From the NCBI RefSeq assembly GCF_010500865.1, contig NZ_JAAAWN010000018.1:1-64000 (forward strand): a stretch of 64,000 nucleotides of DNA. Reading direction: 5' to 3'. The position numbers and the translations under genes are program-made. The notes under the pieces are model-generated. The model saw nothing but the letters and a program-made list of their open reading frames with translations. It did not search any database and was not told where the DNA came from. The DNA comes from Alteromonas profundi. Its GTDB lineage: Bacteria > Pseudomonadota > Gammaproteobacteria > Enterobacterales > Alteromonadaceae. Below, one piece after another: positions 58,116-64,000 of the stretch; position 1 is the first letter of the stretch; every line of letters starts with the position of its first letter.

Positions 58116-58640
58116 ATGGTTTATCTTCCCCACCGAGGGTTCACACTCACAGAAAGTATGGTAGCGGTCAGCATCGTAGCCATACTCACCATGCTCGCGG
58201 CCCCTTCTTACCTGAACTGGCGACAACAGAGTGAATTTGTTGCCGCCTTACGACAAAGCCACTTGTTGCTGCACCAAGGCAGAACGCATGCGTTATCACA
58301 CCGAAAAACAGTGAATGTAGCTATAGACCCCTCACACGCGGGCTGCCTGGGGCTTACTACCGGCAGTACGTGTAACTGCCATCAAGTGGGGGAGTGCCAC
58401 ATAGGAGGCCAAGAATTCAGATTAACCTACGCAACGCTCAATAGCCGCCTGGAAGTAGCTGGAGATGAAAAAAAGACCATCACTTTTGACGGCACCCACG
58501 GCATGGGTTTTTCAAGCGCACTTAGCTTATCTATCGTTACTGACGATTACGAAGGACGAGTGGTTGTGAGTAATTTAGGGCGAAGCAGAATGTGTTCGCT
58601 CGCGAATGCTATCGCCACCAGTGGTATTCCAAAATGTTGA
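58116..58640 (+). CDS. GspH/FimT-type minor pilin, copy 2
   Basis: The 174-residue pilin-like protein has a short leader MVYLPHRG followed by FTLTESMVAVSIVAILTML (Glu at +5). The C-terminal domain has four Cys in the middle (GCLGLTTGSTCNCHQVGEC), which may pair, and ends RMCSLANAIATSGIPKC, with SNLGRSRMC-like GspH features. It overlaps the pilW start by 7 bp. It is likely a minor pilin with a specialised domain. Confidence 0.82.
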   Translation: MVYLPHRGFTLTESMVAVSIVAILTMLAAPSYLNWRQQSEFVAALRQSHLLLHQGRTHALSHRKTVNVAIDPSHAGCLGLTTGSTCNCHQVGECHIGGQEFRLTYATLNSRLEVAGDEKKTITFDGTHGMGFSSALSLSIVTDDYEGRVVVSNLGRSRMCSLANAIATSGIPKC

Positions 58641-59245
58641 GCAAGACTGGTTTTAGCTTAACCGAACTTATAGTTGCACTGGCAATTGGCGCTGCGGTTA
58701 TCCTGTTTGCCACATCAAGTGTGCTTAGCTTGGCGCATTCGTTAAATACCCTGAACCAGCGGCTGGTTTTAGAAAGTGAATTGCGACTTCTTACCCAAAC
58801 CATATCGTTGCAGCTGTCCCGCGCGGGCTATCTGGCAGAAACGGGAGAAACTCATAACAATGGAAGCCTTAGTCTTTTAACTGCCCCGGCCCCGGCGATA
58901 CTCATCGACAAACACCCCACCGGCGCGCCAGACTCTTGTGTACTTTTCGCCTACGACAAAAATCATGATGGTAAAATTTCTCTCGCCGCCCCATCTGAAA
59001 TGCTTGGTTTTCGTTTGCGCGACAAGGCGCTAGAGTATCGCGTAGCAGGGAAGTCTTGCAGTCAAAGTGGCTGGCACGATCTTACTGATAGCAAAAAAAT
59101 GGTGGTATCGGCTTTCACGCTCAGCCCGGTTTATCACTCCCTTAGCGAACAAGTAATACAGGTATATTTAGCGGTTCATACTACCCACAACCCGGCCCTA
59201 AAATCGACTAGCAGCATAGTAATAAAGGTAAACAATGCTTATTAA
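58634..59245 (+). CDS. pilW: PilW-type minor pilin
   Basis: The start is the ATG at 58634, overlapping the FimT-like stop. The 203-residue protein has leader MLSKTG, then FSLTELIVALAIGAAVILFA (Glu at +5) and the GspJ/PilW-like pattern (LRLLTQTISLQLSRAGYLAET). PilW is part of the pilus-priming minor pilin complex with PilV, PilX and PilY1. It overlaps pilX by 11 bp. Confidence 0.85.
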   Translation: MLSKTGFSLTELIVALAIGAAVILFATSSVLSLAHSLNTLNQRLVLESELRLLTQTISLQLSRAGYLAETGETHNNGSLSLLTAPAPAILIDKHPTGAPDSCVLFAYDKNHDGKISLAAPSEMLGFRLRDKALEYRVAGKSCSQSGWHDLTDSKKMVVSAFTLSPVYHSLSEQVIQVYLAVHTTHNPALKSTSSIVIKVNNAY

Positions 59246-60095
59246 AACAGTCAATAAGGTGCCACAAAGTGGAATTGTACTCCTTAGCGTAGTGAGTATT
59301 CTATTAAGTTTAGCCACACTAAGTATTTGGATTAGTAGCCAACGCTTGGGGGGCGAAATGAGAATGCTTAATAGCCGATTTTCCCACCAGCAAGCATACG
59401 CCGACCTTGATGAAAAAATGCAAAACATTGTGCAGCAACTTAAGCTAACAGGTGACGGTGCACAGATGCGGGAAAACTACCCGACAAGCACAATACACCG
59501 ACAAACTTTTACCGCGAGCAATGGAACCATGGTTAACCGCTTTAACATTCACCTCATCGCTAACTCGCCTAGCATTAGTATATATCGTGCTTATTTGCGA
59601 TACAGTGGCCTGTTTAATCTTCCTGACAGTGCGATTACCGAAGACGATGACGATATTACAACGCGGCTATTAAATCGTTCAATCCGCGAATTATCTCCTG
59701 CGGATTTTGACGCTACTCAAACAATACAAAACTGTGAGAAGAAAATTACGCGTACGGTAGTGTGGATAGAGGGTGATTGTCATATCGGCAATACCCAATC
59801 ATTAGGCACTGCAGACGCTCCCATACTGCTTATTGTTAAAAACGGTAATTTAACACTTGGTTGGAATTCCACCCTTCACGGGTTAGTCATACTGGTAACC
59901 ACCACAGGCACACCTAAGCGCCTAGCGATAAAACACAGCAGTAAGGTGATAGGCGCAATAATGAGCAATCAACCACTCAGTATGCAAATCAATGGAATGG
60001 TTTCATATGATCTTAGGTTACTACAACGGCTACAAACATCTGCTGGCGTACACCGGGTAGTCCCGACACGAGGAAGCTGGCATGACTTTAAGTAA
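59235..60095 (+). CDS. pilX: PilX-type minor pilin
   Basis: The 286-residue protein has leader MLIKTVNKVPQSG then IVLLSVVSILLSLATLSIW. The +5 Glu of most pilins is absent, as in PilX/GspK proteins. The remainder is long for PilX (usually near 180), which makes it closer to GspK in size. It overlaps pilW and pilV (14 bp), so co-translation is likely. The role in pilus tip priming is by position and N-terminal type; the C-terminal part is not recognised. Confidence 0.72.
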   Translation: MLIKTVNKVPQSGIVLLSVVSILLSLATLSIWISSQRLGGEMRMLNSRFSHQQAYADLDEKMQNIVQQLKLTGDGAQMRENYPTSTIHRQTFTASNGTMVNRFNIHLIANSPSISIYRAYLRYSGLFNLPDSAITEDDDDITTRLLNRSIRELSPADFDATQTIQNCEKKITRTVVWIEGDCHIGNTQSLGTADAPILLIVKNGNLTLGWNSTLHGLVILVTTTGTPKRLAIKHSSKVIGAIMSNQPLSMQINGMVSYDLRLLQRLQTSAGVHRVVPTRGSWHDFK

Positions 60096-60384
60096 ACGGC
60101 TTTGTATGCGTCATAATGCGGGCTTTGCACTTACAGAAGTATTGATTGCCTCGGTACTTTTCATCACAAGCATATTAATTTTATTGGCGTTTCACCAAAC
60201 CGTTTTTAATCACTGGAAACAGACGCTAGCCCTTAGCAAGCAACAAGATGCAAAACGCTTGGCCGTTACCCGTACACAAGCAAGAAACAATAAGCATAAT
60301 ACACAGCAAATACTTAGCGATATTGCTCGATTAGACCCCGTGCTCCCCCATAGTGATGCTCAAACACCGCTACCGAAGGAATAA
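60082..60384 (+). CDS. pilV: PilV-type minor pilin, short
   Basis: The 100-residue protein has leader MTLSKRLCMRHNAG followed by FALTEVLIASVLFITSILIL (Glu at +5), the PilV/GspI signature. It is well below the usual 150-180 residues; after the helix only a polar segment remains, ending in PLPKE. It could be a naturally short PilV or a truncated one. It is last of the plus-strand minor-pilin run; the pilE gene is convergent 17 bp away. Confidence 0.72.
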   Translation: MTLSKRLCMRHNAGFALTEVLIASVLFITSILILLAFHQTVFNHWKQTLALSKQQDAKRLAVTRTQARNNKHNTQQILSDIARLDPVLPHSDAQTPLPKE

Positions 60385-60401
60385 GTCAGTCATCATTGCT
60401 T

Positions 60402-60863
60402 TTAACAACTCCAGCAGTACTCAGATGACTCAATACTGTCGTTATTGTTAGCATCCCATGCTTTGCGACCATCGCTAAAATAAAATAGGCTACCATCAGC
60501 GGCCTGCGGGCTCCCTGACACCGGCACCGCTTCTATCAAAAACGAAGATGTATCGGCTGATACAATAGTTAAATTATAGCGTTTATTCGCTGCGCCTTCC
60601 GCCGAAGGGGAGTAACTGGCAAAAATAGCCGGCGTCCCCGTGTTTGCGCCATTTACGCCTGCGCCTTGATAACTAAAACTTCCGCTATGATGGCGTTCCA
60701 TGGCAGACGCTAAGCCTAGCAAGTCGGCTTGTGCATTGCTTCGATAACTACCTACCACGACCGATTGATATGATGGGTAAGCAATGCTGGCGATAATGCC
60801 AATAATGGCCACTACTATCATCAGCTCGATAAGGGAAAAACCGTGTTTACTGGCTATTTTCAT
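60402..60863 (-). CDS. pilE: PilE-type pilin after pilY1
   Basis: I start at the ATG at 60863 (MKIASKHG); it follows pilY1 directly. The 153-residue protein has the site KHG then FSLIELMIVVAIIGIIASIAYPSY and a C-terminal domain with two Cys (YCWSC). It is the classical PilE layout following PilY1. It may be a minor pilin of the PilY1-tip complex. Confidence 0.88.
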   Translation of the reverse strand: MKIASKHGFSLIELMIVVAIIGIIASIAYPSYQSVVVGSYRSNAQADLLGLASAMERHHSGSFSYQGAGVNGANTGTPAIFASYSPSAEGAANKRYNLTIVSADTSSFLIEAVPVSGSPQAADGSLFYFSDGRKAWDANNNDSIESSEYCWSC

Positions 60864-60871
60864 TGTTTTAT

Positions 60872-63800
60872 TTACTCGTCTCTTTCGGTTTCTGTACGCC
60901 AACTTCCGCGCTGAATGCGTTCAAATTTGCCATAGATATTTTGGGCTAAACACGCAAACGCCGAGGTGCATGCTTGTTCTTCACCGTCATCGTCAACTTT
61001 TATCACCGCAGATACACATTCGGTACCTAAACACACCACAGGGCTTACTATATCTTCTATTAATATTTTTGTTTCAGGGGCGATGCCTGTTTGTTTCAAA
61101 TCGGCAAACCTATCAGAGCTGTCTAAGTCGCCATTGTTATTTAAATCGCTTACTGCGTTTGCATTAAACATGTTCACCAAATAGGCTCTACTATTACCAG
61201 TAGGAGGTGCGCAGGCACTGGTGCTACTCACAGCAGGTACGTAGGTGGTGAAAAAGACTTTATAATCTATAATTAGCGGCGAAGACAACACCTTCTCCCC
61301 CCCCGTGGTCAACGCTATATGCCAGCCTGCTTTATTAGCAAATTCTGCGGCAGCAAGACTGCGAGTGGTTTCTTCACTACTGGTTAAAGCATGGTCGGTG
61401 GCATTATAAAGATCACTGCTATCAACCGTGGTCATAAAACTATACTCACCGTCAGAAGTTCGAGTGAAGACCCCCTCATCTTTTAGCATATAAAAATTGT
61501 CTTCCACGGTAATATCAAGGGGTGAAGCACGCCAGCCGCTACCTATTGCAACGCCATAGTAAAGGTCATCGCCAAGGGCTACCTCGGTAACATCTGGGCC
61601 ATAGAAAAACCGACGATTAGATTCTGCCGTATCACCGCCAAAGTCGGCTAAACGTGCGCCTTTAATAAAATCGCTGCCTGATCTTCCATTAAATATATCA
61701 AAGCGAAATAGCTGCCCGCCCATATCGCCAGCATACATATGATCGGCATAGCCATCGTTGTCTCTGTCTATCACCGAAATCCGCCCTGGTATACTGTAAT
61801 TCATAGAGGCAATATTCACGTCAGCATCGGCATTACTGGCTGACCAAAGTAACGCGCCTGTATCCGCATCAAACATAAAGATAGCGTTACCTACTGAGTC
61901 TGCACTGCGTACCGTCTTATCATCTTGTGCTACATCGTAGCCGCCCCCTACTATCATGACGTTTTTTTCTTGGCTTCCCATTCGTACTTTTGTAATCGTT
62001 GGACGGGACCAACTTTGCCCCAATTTTTCAAGCCCGGTACTGCCGCCTTCAATCATAAACTTGAGCACAGGTGATGTTTTTTGCGTAATGTCAAAAACGT
62101 AGTAGTTACGTCCTCCGCGACGCATTCCCAGATACAAGTACGTACTGGTTCCCACCGTACGAAGTACCATGTCACCGTCTAATCCGTACTGATGTTCAAA
62201 GGTAGAAATATCTTGATAAAAATGATGAAGATTAGGCAACAAAGAGGCGGGCATAACGGCGAAATTCTCTTCTCCCGTTTGTGCATCGAAAGAATGCAAC
62301 ATGCCATGGTTCGTTGCCACGAAGATGGCTGAGTCAGTATCACTGTAGTTAACAATAACAGGTTGAGAATGGATGGGGTCGCCCATTTGCAAGCGCACAT
62401 CGCTGCTATCGCCATCGCCATCGCTGTCTTTAACATCTATCCCTCGCGCCCACTTAAGTAAGGTAGTGCGTAAGTCTTCAGCGTCAGCTTCATCTTCTAT
62501 GCCCAACGAAGTGGTGGTTATAGCATTATTGTCTTCATGCAAGATGTTCGCGGTGCGAGCGATAGTGCCTGCGCTGTCAAACACATACATATTTCTATTT
62601 ACGCCCATTTTGCTCGCTGCTCCCCCCTCTCTTACATCATTACCATCAGCCAGTACCGACCAATAACTATGTGAGTTATCGGCGAAGAAGCCGGTTACGC
62701 TATCTACCGCGTCAAGGCCATTTTTATCTAATACCTCATCGCCGCTTAAACGATAGCGTTTAAGGTTGCCGGGCCATATAGCACCTTCGCTAGGTTTAAA
62801 TAACGCAAAATATAGCTCGTCGCGATGGGTTAAACGGTTTAGCTGGTTCACTGCCACACCAGGGGAGACAAACGTAGCATTAATATCTTTCACTGAACGT
62901 AAAATGGTATTAAATGCGGCGAGTAAATCGGTACTGTTATCAGCCTGATAGAAACCACCACCACTTTGAAGAGCCAGCTGATTAAGAAAGTTATTTGCTG
63001 AGGTATTGGCAGCAAACCCTATGGTATGGGTGATAATGCGTCTATCGATAGATGAGGTTTCTGACTTACTGATATCTTTAACCAGGTCCAGACCACATTT
63101 CTCACCGCCACTGCCGCTACAACTTTTATTCAGTAACGCTTCTATTTTTGTTACGCTGTGATTACTGTTTGCCTCGCCATCTGATAGCAACACAATATGA
63201 TTATTAGTTTGACACTGTAAGTCACCTACAGGCGAAATATAGGTGGCGCCGCTAGGAATATATTCGTTGATACAATCGCTATCGGAAAGGTTGTCATCTG
63301 TGCACCCAATTGGACGAACCGCATCGCTACCCAAATAGCTACTTCTGTGGCTTACCCGAGTATTGCGCCGTACTGTATTAGACACATTGTAGTTACCCCG
63401 GGTTAGCCCGTAATCTACATTTCTACCGCCATAATAATTCACCGCCTCATACAATGTATCTACAATGGGGGTATAACCACTGGCGCTTAGCTCATCCACT
63501 TTACTGACTAGGTGTTCACGTACCGTCGACGTAGCCCCGGGAGTAGCACTACCATTGAACTTAACAATTAAACGGGGCGCAGCAGAGGGAACATCGTTGT
63601 AGCTGTAGGCACCGCGATAGTTGTTAAAATCACTAAATACAAACGCTAACGCATTGCCAGGCTCCCACCCCGGCCGGTCGATAACTTCCTTCACAATGGC
63701 AGATAAATCCGGTGAAGTGTATTCGGAATAGCGCCTAAACCTAGGCATGGACCAGGTAATACCTGACGTTTTGCTAAGATTACGCAAATGATATCGATAA

Positions 63801-64000
63801 GCCGGATAGAAGTCATCGGCATCATCGCTGGCAACCCCGCGTATTTCCATTGTTGAAGTATTATTTCTTGAGGTATCGTAGGCGGTGAATGCTAAATAGG
63901 CTTCACTAATTTGCGCCCCCTGTGGAATGTTTACATTTTGAAAGCGAATGCCAATATAGCTATTGTAACTACTATTAAATGTTAGCTCTGCACCCGTATT
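60872..64000 (-). CDS. pilY1: PilY1-family type IV pilus tip/biogenesis protein (5' end outside window)
   Basis: The reading frame stays open to the right edge, so the N-terminus is missing; the ATG at 63850 is internal. Visible from the edge: a jelly-roll-like domain with IGIRFQNVNIPQGAQISEAYL, then PDLSAIVKEVIDRPGW, common in marine extracellular proteins; a von Willebrand A-type region (VDTLYEAVNYY, HIVLLSDGEAN, THTIGFAAN); and the C-terminal PilY1 beta-propeller with the calcium site DRDNDGYADHMYAGD and FRFDIFNG. PilY1 sits at the pilus tip and acts in extension, adhesion and surface sensing. Its stop lies 9 bp before pilE. Confidence 0.9.
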   Translation of the reverse strand, partial: NTGAELTFNSSYNSYIGIRFQNVNIPQGAQISEAYLAFTAYDTSRNNTSTMEIRGVASDDADDFYPAYRYHLRNLSKTSGITWSMPRFRRYSEYTSPDLSAIVKEVIDRPGWEPGNALAFVFSDFNNYRGAYSYNDVPSAAPRLIVKFNGSATPGATSTVREHLVSKVDELSASGYTPIVDTLYEAVNYYGGRNVDYGLTRGNYNVSNTVRRNTRVSHRSSYLGSDAVRPIGCTDDNLSDSDCINEYIPSGATYISPVGDLQCQTNNHIVLLSDGEANSNHSVTKIEALLNKSCSGSGGEKCGLDLVKDISKSETSSIDRRIITHTIGFAANTSANNFLNQLALQSGGGFYQADNSTDLLAAFNTILRSVKDINATFVSPGVAVNQLNRLTHRDELYFALFKPSEGAIWPGNLKRYRLSGDEVLDKNGLDAVDSVTGFFADNSHSYWSVLADGNDVREGGAASKMGVNRNMYVFDSAGTIARTANILHEDNNAITTTSLGIEDEADAEDLRTTLLKWARGIDVKDSDGDGDSSDVRLQMGDPIHSQPVIVNYSDTDSAIFVATNHGMLHSFDAQTGEENFAVMPASLLPNLHHFYQDISTFEHQYGLDGDMVLRTVGTSTYLYLGMRRGGRNYYVFDITQKTSPVLKFMIEGGSTGLEKLGQSWSRPTITKVRMGSQEKNVMIVGGGYDVAQDDKTVRSADSVGNAIFMFDADTGALLWSASNADADVNIASMNYSIPGRISVIDRDNDGYADHMYAGDMGGQLFRFDIFNGRSGSDFIKGARLADFGGDTAESNRRFFYGPDVTEVALGDDLYYGVAIGSGWRASPLDITVEDNFYMLKDEGVFTRTSDGEYSFMTTVDSSDLYNATDHALTSSEETTRSLAAAEFANKAGWHIALTTGGEKVLSSPLIIDYKVFFTTYVPAVSSTSACAPPTGNSRAYLVNMFNANAVSDLNNNGDLDSSDRFADLKQTGIAPETKILIEDIVSPVVCLGTECVSAVIKVDDDGEEQACTSAFACLAQNIYGKFERIQRGSWRTETERDE

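Noticed and set aside
57033..61000. Type II secretion pseudopilins instead of type IV minor pilins
   Set aside because: The presence of pilY1 and PilE-type genes, and the absence of gspC-G/L/M genes, points to a type IV pilus locus.

Overview
This is chromosomal DNA from a marine gammaproteobacterium, most likely Alteromonadaceae (Alteromonas or a close relative). The evidence is the combined gene orders: bamD/rluD/pgeF/clpB, xseB-ispA-dxs, glyA-nrdR-ribD-ribE-ribBX-ribH-nusB-thiL-pgpA, rpoE-rseABC-lepA-lepB-rnc-era, ygfZ/sdhE/ygfX, a Na+-type PomAB stator pair, exosortase-type surface proteins, and about 45% GC by eye. I saw no insertion sequence, prophage, CRISPR array or tRNA gene. Nearly all of the window is ordinary core chromosome.

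Layout. 1-370: upstream control region of an rRNA operon that runs leftward out of the window (boxA leader, P2, P1). 587-6551: pssA, then two paralogous serine-rich secreted proteins with SEP-type C-terminal sorting tails (exosortase substrates, XDP1-like) and the TPR protein PrsT. The second surface gene has a near-consensus sigma-54 promoter overlapped by a 13-bp inverted repeat. 6681-12050: clpB, pgeF, rluD, bamD. 12096-18842: an ECF sigma factor with a ChrR-type zinc/cupin anti-sigma factor, a LON-domain protein, and a divergent five-gene lipid operon (NTF2-like, SDR, FAD amine-oxidase-like, DUF1365, cyclopropane-fatty-acid-synthase-like). Both directions start from matching TGATCC-N18-TAA-type promoters in one intergenic gap, so the block looks like a self-contained photo-oxidative/lipid-modification regulon. 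18966-20659: pomAB.

20922-24008: isoprenoid precursor genes. 24277-31575: riboflavin, thiamine-phosphate and one-carbon operon, in which the DHBP synthase carries a GTP-cyclohydrolase-II-like domain lacking its zinc cysteines (RibBX type). 31739-41946: a solitary lpxD, ettA, two PilZ genes (one of 845 residues with two PilZ domains) around radA, then serB, ytjB and tatD. 42038-50085: pdxH, then the envelope-stress sigma-E cluster with its lepA/lepB/rnc/era tail; sigma-E has a good autoregulatory promoter. 50282-56757: nadB, a MaoC-type hydratase in the sdhE/ygfX operon, ygfZ, an SlyD-type isomerase, and glnB tightly coupled to nadE.

57033-64000: type IV pilus minor-pilin region. It holds fimT, a second FimT/GspH, pilW, pilX and pilV genes on the plus strand, one pilE-like gene inverted among them, and a convergent pilY1-pilE pair on the minus strand. 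pilY1 runs off the right edge. The most interesting parts are the ChrR/ECF lipid regulon, the sigma-54-controlled surface proteins with PrsT, and the large PilZ protein.
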